Origin: Blattamonas nauphoetae
Taxonomy: Eukaryota; Preaxostyla; Oxymonadida
Direction: 5' to 3'
Length of the DNA: 64,000 nucleotides
Assembly: GCA_033064195.1 (NCBI GenBank)
Contig: JARBJD010000063.1
Span: 242,372-306,371 of the forward strand
A program made the position numbers and the translations under genes. The stretch's first letter is position 1. Every line of letters begins with the position of its first letter. Shown piece by piece: positions 35,527 through 44,419 of the stretch. The notes beneath the pieces are model-generated. The model did no database searches and was not told the DNA's origin. It worked only from the letters and a program-made list of their open reading frames with translations.

Positions 35527-38427
35527 CTATGGATTCGACGAACGTGATGCGAAACCATAAATGAGACCAGCAGCGATCCCGACGATGATAACGAGTGTCG
35601 CAGGAAGTGATGTCGTAAGTGCTACGAGGGCAACTTTTGGAGGAACATACAACAATTTGGGAATGTGGAAGGTGATCGTGTCGTTCATGAACACAAACGG
35701 GGAGTCTGTTCCAGGCGTTGCAACAATCGATTTGATTGTGTAAGTCGTGTCGTGAGTCAGTAGACGTTCATCTCCAACAACGATGAACTTCGAACTTTCA
35801 CCAGCCTGAGCTTCGGTTAGGATCGACACTGTGATCGTCACATCCTTCCCCTCCTCTTCCACAACAATGTCGAACGATCCACTCACTTCCTTGTTGAAGT
35901 GAAGAACAATTAATGCTGATTGGTGGTCAGACTCAATGAGGTCGGAAGATGCCGAAACTAGAGAGGGTGGATCTACAGGGGTGGTGAATGAGAGGAAGTT
36001 GGGAGTCGCAGCGAGGTTAAAGGTCCACGCGGCGACAGGCACGTCGATGCTATTCGTCATCCGAGAAGAAGAGGATGCAGGAACAATTCCCACAATCGAT
36101 GTGATCGTGTAACCAGTGTTGTATTGAAGATTCACTTCTGACCCAGACACCAAAGTCCCTGTCCCATCCGAGAACAACATTCTCAATCTTGTTTCTGCTC
36201 CAGTCCCGTTCTCTTTCACTGTCACTTCATATTCCTGCGATGTCAGCGGTATCTTCCCCTCCATCTCCAACTCAATCTTTCCCGTCGTTTCATTCATTCT
36301 CACTGTTGGTGCAGTTGTCAGGAATGGACCAATCTTGTCGAACTCGTCATGGATATATCGTTCTTGGAAGTATTTGCCTGAGTCTGGATTCTTTCTTCCG
36401 ATGATCATTCCAGATGAGTCAGGATGGATTGTGGTGAAACAATCGACAAACTGAATTGTGGGTAATCCAGTGTCTGTGTAGAAAATGATTGCAATATCAG
36501 TGAACTTGGATGCGGGGGCATCCATATTCATGAGGTACGTTGTGAAGAAAGAGGTGTCATCTCCAACCGTATTCCCATCAAATAAAACGCGTGAGAGCGA
36601 AAGAGGATACCATTCGTATCGTTTGTGGATGTAGATGGTGCCAGTCGTTCCTGAGTAGCAGTTCTGCACGAGAGTGTCGGAGACGCTGAGGCTTGCCCCG
36701 CGGTCAGAGTGAATTGCGCCTCCCGCATGTTTGGACTTGCATCCGATGAAGTGACACCTTTGCACTGTCACTGCAGCCAGGTCCTCCGCATAAATCCCTC
36801 CTCCACGTGTGATAGACCCAACTACTGCTTCGCAGTGTTCAAATCTCGTGTCTACAATTGACATATCGACCAGTCCTGTAACAAACGCCCCGCCTCCACA
36901 TTTGGTCGTCGTGCAATCTACGAAGACACAATCAACCAATATGTCCTGTTTCCGAATGTGGTGGCTAGGCATTTCCCATCCAGTCAGATAGAATCCTCCT
37001 CCGAAGGCGGCAGAAGATGGATTGGCTGTGGAACAGTTGTTGAATCGGCACGAATTGATGAGAACATCGTCCTCAGCAAGAATGATCATCGCTCCGCCAA
37101 AGTCAATTGCTGAACATTTTGTGAAGTTGGATGAGTTGACGGTTAAACACGTGTGGTTGTATCGTTTCTTGAGCCAGACATATCCTGCCCCACCATTCAA
37201 GGGGTCAAAGGAATATCCTGCCCCACCAGAATAGCCTGTGTTGGCAATGTTCTCGAAGGAGCAGGAGAGGATGGAGATGGTGCCTGGGTATTCGTTGAAG
37301 GTGAGCGGGCGAGCAGATGCATACTTGGCTCCAGTGAAGCGGCAGAATGAGAAAGAGGCTGAGGTTTCTTTGCCGCCGCTGGCTTTATCGAAGTAATATT
37401 CGGTGCCATCCACGAACTTTGCTGGATATTGACCAGGTTTGGGGAGAGTGATGGATGGTTCTGTGCTGGGGGAGGAGAGGAGGGAGGAGAAGGAGGAATT
37501 CGAGCACAAAACGCACCCGACAGTGTTCACGTCCCGAATCGTCGATCCCGACAAATGCGAGCTTGTCAGCGATACTACACATCCCAACATCTTCTGATCC
37601 AAATGTGGAAGGCATGGCAAGTGCGAAGACCCAATCGAACTCATGTTCACAAACGAGCAGCCAATCAGCGAGGACGACATACTTCCAACCGATTCCACAT
37701 TCTTTCGAGGTGTTCGTGTCAGTGAGAGGCCAATCCCGTCGTTTCCCAGAATCCGAGAAGAGTCAAACGAGCATCCAACAATCGACACCGAAACTGACCC
37801 TCCAAACGATGGAAATGACGATGTTTCAACAACACCACGCATCGACCCAACATCATTCCACAGCAAGCTCTTCGAAATCACAATTGATGATTCTCTTCCT
37901 GATTCCTCCAATGGAGATGAAGAAATCACAATTGCACTTGTCCATGGCGACACTTCAATTCTGCTTGAAGATATCGTCAGCATGCTGCTTGATACAATTG
38001 CCAGTCTTTGTGCTGCTATTTTGTTCCTTGGCTCTCTTCCTTTGGCCGAATTGTCGATCTGTGAAAAGTGGAGCAATTTCAACGACAATGTCGAGTTTGT
38101 CAACAAGAAAATGTAACTCCCAATGTTCTGTCTCCTTCTATCGTCTGAATTCCCGCTTATTTCTGACTCGGATGAAGCAATCAGTTCAGTCTTCGGAAAG
38201 CCATTTTCGTTCGATGGCTCTCCTGTCAGTTCCATCCATCTGTGAGCAACATCAATGTTGTCCCCAATGTATGTTCCTTCCGGCAACGAAATAGAGAAAG
38301 TTTCACATTGATTAGAGTTGGAAAAGTCTGAGTTGGTGTTGAGAACAGAAGAGAGGCGATGCGGCATTATGGACGAGTTCAAACAGGTCGACATGCAGGC
38401 ATTAAGAAGTAACAATTGTCTGATCAT
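35527..38427 (-). CDS. Beta-helix membrane protein lacking the kinase-like tail
   Basis: 966 residues with ATG at 38427. A signal peptide (MIRQLLLLNACMSTCLNS) is followed by a parallel beta-helix ectodomain with repeated strands such as CSFENIANTGYSGGAGYSF and CVFVDCTTTKCGGGAFV. Two related membrane-proximal beta-sandwich-like repeats follow (EYEVTVKENGTGAETRLRML and FDIVVEEEGKDVTITVS, each ending in YTI.SIV). One membrane helix near the end (VALVALTTSLPATLVIIVG) leaves a tail of only about eight residues, FASRSSNP. It is a close head-to-tail paralogue of 39318-43124, alike through most of the ectodomain, but it stops where that protein continues into a pseudokinase. It could be an adhesin or a non-signalling decoy form. 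Stop codon is TAG. Confidence 0.85.
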   Translation of the reverse strand: MIRQLLLLNACMSTCLNSSIMPHRLSSVLNTNSDFSNSNQCETFSISLPEGTYIGDNIDVAHRWMELTGEPSNENGFPKTELIASSESEISGNSDDRRRQNIGSYIFLLTNSTLSLKLLHFSQIDNSAKGREPRNKIAAQRLAIVSSSMLTISSSRIEVSPWTSAIVISSSPLEESGRESSIVISKSLLWNDVGSMRGVVETSSFPSFGGSVSVSIVGCSFDSSRILGNDGIGLSLTRTPRKNVESVGSMSSSLIGCSFVNMSSIGSSHLPCLPHLDQKMLGCVVSLTSSHLSGSTIRDVNTVGCVLCSNSSFSSLLSSPSTEPSITLPKPGQYPAKFVDGTEYYFDKASGGKETSASFSFCRFTGAKYASARPLTFNEYPGTISILSCSFENIANTGYSGGAGYSFDPLNGGAGYVWLKKRYNHTCLTVNSSNFTKCSAIDFGGAMIILAEDDVLINSCRFNNCSTANPSSAAFGGGFYLTGWEMPSHHIRKQDILVDCVFVDCTTTKCGGGAFVTGLVDMSIVDTRFEHCEAVVGSITRGGGIYAEDLAAVTVQRCHFIGCKSKHAGGAIHSDRGASLSVSDTLVQNCYSGTTGTIYIHKRYEWYPLSLSRVLFDGNTVGDDTSFFTTYLMNMDAPASKFTDIAIIFYTDTGLPTIQFVDCFTTIHPDSSGMIIGRKNPDSGKYFQERYIHDEFDKIGPFLTTAPTVRMNETTGKIELEMEGKIPLTSQEYEVTVKENGTGAETRLRMLFSDGTGTLVSGSEVNLQYNTGYTITSIVGIVPASSSSRMTNSIDVPVAAWTFNLAATPNFLSFTTPVDPPSLVSASSDLIESDHQSALIVLHFNKEVSGSFDIVVEEEGKDVTITVSILTEAQAGESSKFIVVGDERLLTHDTTYTIKSIVATPGTDSPFVFMNDTITFHIPKLLYVPPKVALVALTTSLPATLVIIVGIAAGLIYGFASRSSNP

Positions 38428-38510
38428 GATTGTTCAACAAACAAATGCTCAACAATGCTTGAACAGAGTCAAGAGATTCTGATCCTGCCCTTTTCTTGAT
38501 GATAAGTCCA
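38428..38510 (-). promoter_or_regulatory. Upstream region shared with the paralogue
   Basis: The sequence just upstream of ATG 38427 (TTTGTTGAACAATC then ATG on the minus strand, and further out GGGCAGGATCA) is matched at 43651-43725 near the paralogous gene. Conservation outside the coding region suggests that the 5' leader or promoter was duplicated together with the gene. No TATA-like element is evident. Confidence 0.5.
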
Positions 38511-38516
38511 TTTTGA

Positions 38517-38945
38517 TACCCGAGAAGATTGAACAAACCCAACGATCATATTCGATCAAGAAGTCATATAGACATCCATCAATGGTACAAACAGTTCAGA
38601 AAAACAGCCCAAGAAATCACAAAACGAGAAATGGTGGAAACAGAAGTGAGAAGGACACTCCAGAGATCAAGAATGCTTCCACACAATCCAACAACCGAAT
38701 CCCAAAAGAGAGTCGGAGGGGAGAGATGGAAGCGGAGCGTTGAACGAAGACGAGAATCAATTTGAAAGAAACGACTGGAGAAAGAGAAACGAATACGACG
38801 AGAGAAAGAGAATGAAGAATCAACTCGGTCAGCAACAGCGAGGATCAACCAGCTGTCTCCAAAATATGAGCCAATGGACCCAAACAGCAATGCTGAAGTG
38901 AATCAACATCCATGCAGTTGGTGCCACAGCGTGAATGACGAATGA
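38517..38945 (+). pseudogene. Basic coiled-coil-like coding fragment with one internal TGA
   Basis: A plus-strand frame of 143 codons is open except for a TGA at 38763-38765. Both halves read like protein: HQWYKQFRKTAQEITKREMV before the stop and RIRREKENEESTRSATAR then HPCSWCHSVNDE after it. The product would be very basic and helical with a final CxxCH. There is no start codon near the 5' end and a TGA stop closes the frame upstream, so this looks like an exon or gene fragment. I recognise no family. It lies in the promoter-side flank of the minus-strand beta-helix gene and is unlikely to be expressed with it. Confidence 0.35.
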
Positions 38946-39317
38946 ACAGAACGACAGAATCACAAAAGCAAAACTGAACAAGGTGGAGTGAACGAACAAT
39001 TGAGTCAATGCTTCTGAAGGTGATGTGATTTAACGAAGTGTCTGTCGAAGAAGCAGTGATTCACGATTCGAGAAAGGGTGTTGGAAAACCGGACTGGCAG
39101 GGAGAGGGAAGGGTGAGATGAAATTGTGTAGCTCGTGTTTGGTTGTGAAGTGGATAAGTGGAGTGGATGGGATGGGAACGAAACAGCTGAAAGGTGGTGT
39201 GAATCTAACAAAATTGGAAGTCATGAGTGGATGATTGAGATCAAGCGAAGGAGCATGTCGAGGAGAGCGGGTGAGATGATGTGTTCATGATGAGATCAGT
39301 GACGAGTGGGAGTGATG
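38946..39317. other. Intergenic spacer
   Basis: About 370 bases downstream of the stop of the 39.3-43.1 kb gene on its strand. Purine-rich on the plus strand; no gene or element seen. Confidence 0.5.
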
Positions 39318-42300
39318 TTAGTGTTCAGGTTCTTTCATTTCGTTTCGAGAGCCACCAATCGTTTCATCAGGATGAGAAGAGAGGAACTCCCCAATCTCAG
39401 AAAGCGTTGGCCGCTGTTTCGGATCAACTGAAAGACAACGATGGATCAGAGCGATGAACTCTTCGTTCTGAAGTGATTCCATTTTCGGTCCAATTCCAGT
39501 TCCCGATTGTCGCTGAGCATTCACAGCATCCAGTTCTCCAAACGGAACTTGACCAGTCTCAATTTCCCACAAGACAAGGCCAAGACTAAAAACTGACGCT
39601 TTGTGTCCATCCACCGATTTCACTCCATTTCTGTCTTCTGCGGCCACAACTTCAGGTGCTCGCCATCGAAGACCATCCATTCCTGACTTGTCTTTCTCGG
39701 ATTGTTCAGTGTGTGCGCTCGCTTCATTTACTGTTTGTTCGTTCTCATTTCGATCCTTGAGCGGGTTCTGCATTTGTGCAAGAGCGGCTTCTTGTTCCGC
39801 TTCCGATGCATTCATTTGAAGTTTCAGTCGAACATTTCCTTCTGCGTCAATCAGAATCCAGTGAGACGAAAGACGAGTCAGAACATCACTCCATTCTCGA
39901 TGAGCCACAACTTGCTTTAATCCATTCACAACCTGAATCCCGATCGCTCGCTTCCCAATCTCCCGATGTTCCTTGTGCAACACAGAATACAGTGTGTTCG
40001 TCATCGGAGCAGCAGAGATTTCAAAATCTCCACTGCACGCCATTACTTCTCCATACGGCGACGTGTTCTGCTGCACTGTTTCCTTGTTTGATTGGACCTG
40101 TTCTGGCGAATCGAATGCAGAATGATCATTTCCATCTGTCCGAATCACTCGATTTGAACATTCGACTCCAAATGCTTCCACTTTCTCAACTTCCAACGGT
40201 TCCTGCGCTTCCATCTCGTTCTGCGCTGGGAAAGCATTCTTCTTCTGTTTTCGTCGTCGGAGCAGAACGATGATGACGATGACAACGACGAGTGCAATCA
40301 GAAGACACGAAGCCAGCGGAATCAGCCAGCTCAGGAGTGCCTTCGTTTCGGGTGACATCGCTTTATTTGGATTATACGATGATTTGGGAATGTGCAATGT
40401 GATCGTGCCGTTCATGAACACAAACGGTGTGTCTGTTTCTGGTGTTGGAACAATCGATTGGATTGTGTATGTCGTGTCGTGTGTGAGCAGACTGTCCTTT
40501 CCAACAACGATGAATTTCTGACTATCTCCAGCTGGAGCCTCTCCCAAGATTGGCACTGTCAATATCACATCCTTCCCCTCTTCCTCCACAACAATGTCGA
40601 ACGATCCATGCACTTTTTCGTCGAATACGAGGAGCACCTTTGCGTACTTCTGATTGTCTGAGATGAGTTCGGAGCTGGCCCAGGTGAGAGACGGTGGAGA
40701 TTTTGGTGTGGTGAATGTGAGGTAGTTGGGAGTCGCGGCGATGTTGAACACCCACGCTGCAGCCGGCACTGTGATACCGTTCGTCATCCGAGAAGAAGAC
40801 GAAGACGACGAGGTGGACACAATTCCCACAATCGAGATGATCGTGTAACCAGTGTTGTATTTAAGACTGTTCTCTTGAGCAGACACAAGAGTTCCAATTC
40901 CATCCGAGAACAACATTCTCAATTTTGTTTCCGCTCCATTCCCGTTCTCTTTCACTGTCACTTCATATTCTTGCGATGTCGGTGGTGTCATCCCCTCCAT
41001 CTCCAGCTCAATCTTTCCCGTCTGTTTGTTTAGACTCGCTGTTGGTTTCGCTGTCAGAAGTGCACCAATCTTGGCGAACTCGGGATCCAAAAGTCGTTCA
41101 GAGTCATACAAATAACTCGATGAATTGTAAGCACCTTGGACGATCATTCCACTTGAGTCAGATTTGTGTGTGGTGACACACTCTTCAAACTTGAGTGTGG
41201 GATGGTCAGTGTGAAATACGGACATGACAGCCACATCAGGGAACTTGGTTGCATTCTCTGTAATTCTTAAATAAGTCGCGAAGGAATTGGTTTCATCACC
41301 AACCGAATTCCCATCAAAGAAAACTCGTGTGAACGAAAGATTGCCACTACTTGCTATGCAGAAGACGCAAATGGCGCCAGTCGTTCCTGACGAGCAGTCC
41401 TTCACGAGAGTGTCGGAGATTGTGAGGTCTCTGTTGTGCATGAAGAAAATGGCGCCTCCAAAATTGAATGTTGAGCATTCGATGAAGTGACTCCTCTCGA
41501 CTGTCAATGCAGCCTGTTCAGTCACACTGATCCCTCCTCCGAGTCTGAAAAAAGAATCGGCGACTATCTCACAGCGTTCAAACTTCGAGTCGACAACTGA
41601 CACATCGGCCAGTCCTGCGATGGACACACCAGCACCTTCCCTTGTCGCCGTGCAGTCAGCGACGACACATCCAACCAATTGGAACTGAGTGATGTGGCCT
41701 TCCCACTCCGTTCCACGAAGATACAGTCCGCCGCCAGAAGATTGAGGAAGAGCTGTTGTTGAACAGTTTTCGAAGCGGCACGAATCGATGACAGCACCGT
41801 CCACATATTGGATGCACAGCGCTCCTCCATAGGTGGCGGCTGAGCAGTTTGTGAAGTTCGACGAGTTGAATGTTATGGATTCGTGGTCGATATGAGCGTC
41901 GACGTTGATATTCACTGCCCCTCTGGTGAGGTTGGTGAAGGAGCAGGAGAGGATGGAGATGGTGCCTGTGTACTGGTTGAATGAGAGTGGGTGAGTGGAT
42001 GGATACTTGTCGCCTGTGAATTGGCAGTGGGAGAAGATGGTTGAGGTTTCTTTGCCGCCGCTTTTGTCGCTGAAGTAATATTCTGTGCCATCCTCGTATG
42101 TGTCTGCAGTGAAGGTATCAGCTGGGATGGGGGTAGGTGATTGGTTGCTGTCGGCGTCGGAGTTGGGGGAGGGGAGGAGGGAGGAGAAAGAGGAATTCGA
42201 GCATAAAACGGAGCCGCCAGTGTTCACGTCCCGAATCGTCGATCCTGACAAATGCGAGCTTGTCAGCGATACAACACATCCCAACATCTTCTGATCCAAA

Positions 42301-43124
42301 TGCCGAAGGCGTGGCGAGTGCGAACACCCAATCGAACTCATGTTCACAAACGAGCACCCAATCAGCGATGACGACATACTTCCAACCGATTCCACATTCT
42401 TTCGTGCGCTTCGTGTCAGTGAGAGGCCAATCCCGTCGTTTCCCAGAATCCGAAGAGAGTCAAACGAACATCCAACAATCGACACCGAAACTGACCCAAC
42501 AAATGATGCAAATGACGATGTTTCAACAACACCACGCATCGACCCAACATCATTCCATATCAAGCTCTTCGAAATCACAACTGACGATTCTCTTCCTGAT
42601 TCCTCCAAAGTCGAAGGAGAAATCACAATCGCACTTGTCCATGGTGACACTTCAATTCTGCTTGAAGATATCGTCAGCATGCTGCTTGAAACAATTGCCA
42701 GTCTGGATGTTCTTGCTTCGTTCATCTGCTGTCTTCTTTCTTCGGAATTGTCGATCAGTGAAATGTCCATCCACTTCAACGACAGTGTTGAGTTTGTCAA
42801 TGAAAACATGCAATTTTCAAAGTTCTGGTTCTGTTTGTTGTCTGATTTCGAGTTCACTTCTGACTCGGATGAAGCAATCAGTTCAGTCTTCAGATTGATA
42901 ATTTCGTTTGATGGCTCTCCTGTCAGTTTCATTGATTTGTGTGTAATTTCAATGTTGTCCCCAATGTATGTTCCTTCGGACAACGAGATAGACAAAGTTT
43001 CACATTGATTAGAGTTGGAAAAGTCCGAGTTGGTGTTCAGAACAGAGGAGAGGCGATGAGACGACATGGTCGAGTTCAAACACGTTGCAACGCAGGCGAG
43101 TAGAAGTAATAAATGCTTGTTCAT
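39318..43124 (-). CDS. Beta-helix / transmembrane / pseudokinase surface protein
   Basis: 1268 residues from ATG 43124, which gives MNKHLLLLLACVATCLNS, a signal peptide that aligns with the neighbour's. The frame stays open upstream into an inserted MITE, where ATG 43148 would add eight residues. The ectodomain is a beta-helix (CSFTNLTRGAVNINV, CVVADCTATREGAGVSI) followed by two membrane-proximal beta-sandwich-like repeats. A membrane helix (LLSWLIPLASCLLIALVVVI, about 40345-40270) and RRRKQKK stop-transfer residues lead to a cytosolic tail. The tail has a kinase C-lobe pattern (LRWRAPEVV, VFSLGLVLWEIETGQVPFGE, DPKQRPTLSEI). The catalytic loop is replaced by LSSHWILIDAEGNVRLKL, with neither HRD nor DFG and no N-lobe lysine seen. 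It is probably a receptor-like scaffold. Stop codon is TAA. Confidence 0.85.
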   Translation of the reverse strand: MNKHLLLLLACVATCLNSTMSSHRLSSVLNTNSDFSNSNQCETLSISLSEGTYIGDNIEITHKSMKLTGEPSNEIINLKTELIASSESEVNSKSDNKQNQNFENCMFSLTNSTLSLKWMDISLIDNSEERRQQMNEARTSRLAIVSSSMLTISSSRIEVSPWTSAIVISPSTLEESGRESSVVISKSLIWNDVGSMRGVVETSSFASFVGSVSVSIVGCSFDSLRILGNDGIGLSLTRSARKNVESVGSMSSSLIGCSFVNMSSIGCSHSPRLRHLDQKMLGCVVSLTSSHLSGSTIRDVNTGGSVLCSNSSFSSLLPSPNSDADSNQSPTPIPADTFTADTYEDGTEYYFSDKSGGKETSTIFSHCQFTGDKYPSTHPLSFNQYTGTISILSCSFTNLTRGAVNINVDAHIDHESITFNSSNFTNCSAATYGGALCIQYVDGAVIDSCRFENCSTTALPQSSGGGLYLRGTEWEGHITQFQLVGCVVADCTATREGAGVSIAGLADVSVVDSKFERCEIVADSFFRLGGGISVTEQAALTVERSHFIECSTFNFGGAIFFMHNRDLTISDTLVKDCSSGTTGAICVFCIASSGNLSFTRVFFDGNSVGDETNSFATYLRITENATKFPDVAVMSVFHTDHPTLKFEECVTTHKSDSSGMIVQGAYNSSSYLYDSERLLDPEFAKIGALLTAKPTASLNKQTGKIELEMEGMTPPTSQEYEVTVKENGNGAETKLRMLFSDGIGTLVSAQENSLKYNTGYTIISIVGIVSTSSSSSSSRMTNGITVPAAAWVFNIAATPNYLTFTTPKSPPSLTWASSELISDNQKYAKVLLVFDEKVHGSFDIVVEEEGKDVILTVPILGEAPAGDSQKFIVVGKDSLLTHDTTYTIQSIVPTPETDTPFVFMNGTITLHIPKSSYNPNKAMSPETKALLSWLIPLASCLLIALVVVIVIIVLLRRRKQKKNAFPAQNEMEAQEPLEVEKVEAFGVECSNRVIRTDGNDHSAFDSPEQVQSNKETVQQNTSPYGEVMACSGDFEISAAPMTNTLYSVLHKEHREIGKRAIGIQVVNGLKQVVAHREWSDVLTRLSSHWILIDAEGNVRLKLQMNASEAEQEAALAQMQNPLKDRNENEQTVNEASAHTEQSEKDKSGMDGLRWRAPEVVAAEDRNGVKSVDGHKASVFSLGLVLWEIETGQVPFGELDAVNAQRQSGTGIGPKMESLQNEEFIALIHRCLSVDPKQRPTLSEIGEFLSSHPDETIGGSRNEMKEPEH

Positions 43125-43127
43125 GAC
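43120..43127. repeat. Left target-site duplication of the MITE, containing the gene's ATG
   Basis: TTCATGAC; on the minus strand the CAT at 43122-43124 is the start codon of the pseudokinase gene. The matching copy is at 43649-43656. Confidence 0.85.
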
Positions 43128-43648
43128 CAGGCATCTGAGTAGTCCCATCAAAATAGGTAAAACTGGGATCAATTGATGTCAGTGCCTAAATTTGTACTGA
43201 GATCAAATTTCAACTCTTTTCCTTTGAGATTTTCTCATTATCACTTCATTAATCATGTTCAATTCACTTCTTGTTTTCACATAATGCTCTTCAATATTTC
43301 AGACAGCTCTTATTTCCCAAAAACACGCACGATCACAATCACCAACACTTCTTTTTTCGATGTATTCCCTTCATTGACTTTTGTCAGTGAGAAAAAACCA
43401 TCAAAGAAGACATAATAACGCATTATCGACTTGTTTTTATAATTATTGTTGTAGAACAAACTGAAACAGCAGCACCCAAAGTTTGCATTTTCATGATCTA
43501 TGAAGTGACCATTTTCCTTTTTACTTTTTTTTCCATTCAAATATCATATATAAGAAGACTTTTTTGAAATGAAAGAAACGAAATGGTATTGTAGGTATTT
43601 AGTGGGATCAGATCCGACTGGGATCACTGGGATCAAATCAGAAGCCTG
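43128..43648. mobile_element. 521-bp hAT-like MITE
   Basis: The insert begins CAGGCATCTGAGTAG and its other end, reverse-complemented, begins CAGGCTTCTGATTTG; about 17 of the first 20 positions match. It is flanked by a perfect 8-bp direct repeat, TTCATGAC (43120-43127 and 43649-43656). Eight-base target duplications and CAG-type ends are hallmarks of the hAT superfamily. Subterminal TGGGATCA occurs at 43164, 43603, 43619 and 43628. The insert has no transposase coding, so it is non-autonomous. Comparison with the 38.4-kb paralogue, where the same leader is uninterrupted, confirms the insertion. Confidence 0.85.
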
Positions 43649-43735
43649 TTCATGACTGTTCAACAAAGAAATGTTAAATAACAATTCAAAAGAGGAGAGA
43701 GACTTTGATCCTGCCCTTTATTTGAACAAAAACGT
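43649..43735 (-). promoter_or_regulatory. Displaced ancestral leader of the 39.3-43.1 kb gene
   Basis: The right target duplication followed by TGTTCAACAAAG and, further out, TGATCCTGCCCTTT matches the region directly upstream of the neighbour's ATG at 38427. In the ancestral gene this touched the start codon. It now lies about 530 bases upstream, with a stranded ATG at 43653 that would open a six-codon frame (MNRLLI) inside the MITE. Confidence 0.6.
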
Positions 43736-43989
43736 TTCACGTTGATTCTTTGATTCTCTAATGATTTTAGGCGGGCAATTGACATTGTGTGTTGGGAGGA
43801 GATATCCATGTTCAAACAAAACGAAAATGACTCAAATTGAAAGGATAGATAGGTTGATATGTGATTGAATGACGTGTGAAGTGTGAAAACTGAGATGAAC
43901 GATTGAAAGGGAGCGAAAGAGAGACAATGAACGGCCAGTGTTACCTGCGACGAGATCGAAGGCAACACATGGGAAAGGAAGAGAGAGAT

Positions 43990-44033
<44 letters not shown>

Positions 44034-44419
44034 GAGTGGAGACTAACGAACAGCTATTCAAGTGAACAGCTGCCCTGCTCGACACTCAAGTGTTGTGAAT
44101 ACGAACAGAATCCAATCACAAACTGCGTTGCAGCGTGAGGTGAGGTACAAAGGTGTTTCAGCGAAGAAAGACAGCTCAGATGACGTGGAAGCTCAGAGCA
44201 TGGAAAGAAGTGTGCCAGTCTGAGAGAATCAAGAGGATTGTGAAAGGACACCCTGTGACGTGGGGTGAGTTGGCTGAAAAAGAAAGAGATGTCCAGACAC
44301 TGTGACGAAGGGTGAGTGAATGAGGGATTTGAGATGAACAGGAGTAGAGAAGTGGACAGCAACGTGGATGATTATGTTGGTGAGAGAAAAGGAGAACGAC
44401 GAGAGAGGAGGTTGGACGG
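43736..44419. other. Intergenic region with microsatellite
   Basis: About 680 bases with no supported gene apart from a possible spliced 3' end of the next minus-strand gene (see findings). It contains the dinucleotide repeat at 43991-44030. Confidence 0.4.
43991..44030. repeat. (GT)20 microsatellite
   Basis: Forty bases of uninterrupted GT on the plus strand, likely to vary in length between strains. Confidence 0.98.

Noticed and set aside
37455-38294. 279-codon plus-strand frame
   Set aside because: It is antisense to the Ser-rich beta-helix region of the minus-strand gene, and a similar shadow appears at 42137-42898 opposite the paralogue.
12449-38765. UGA reassigned to an amino acid, suggested by two single in-frame TGA codons
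   Set aside because: TGA ends several otherwise normal genes in the window and the other stops behave normally, so the standard code fits better.
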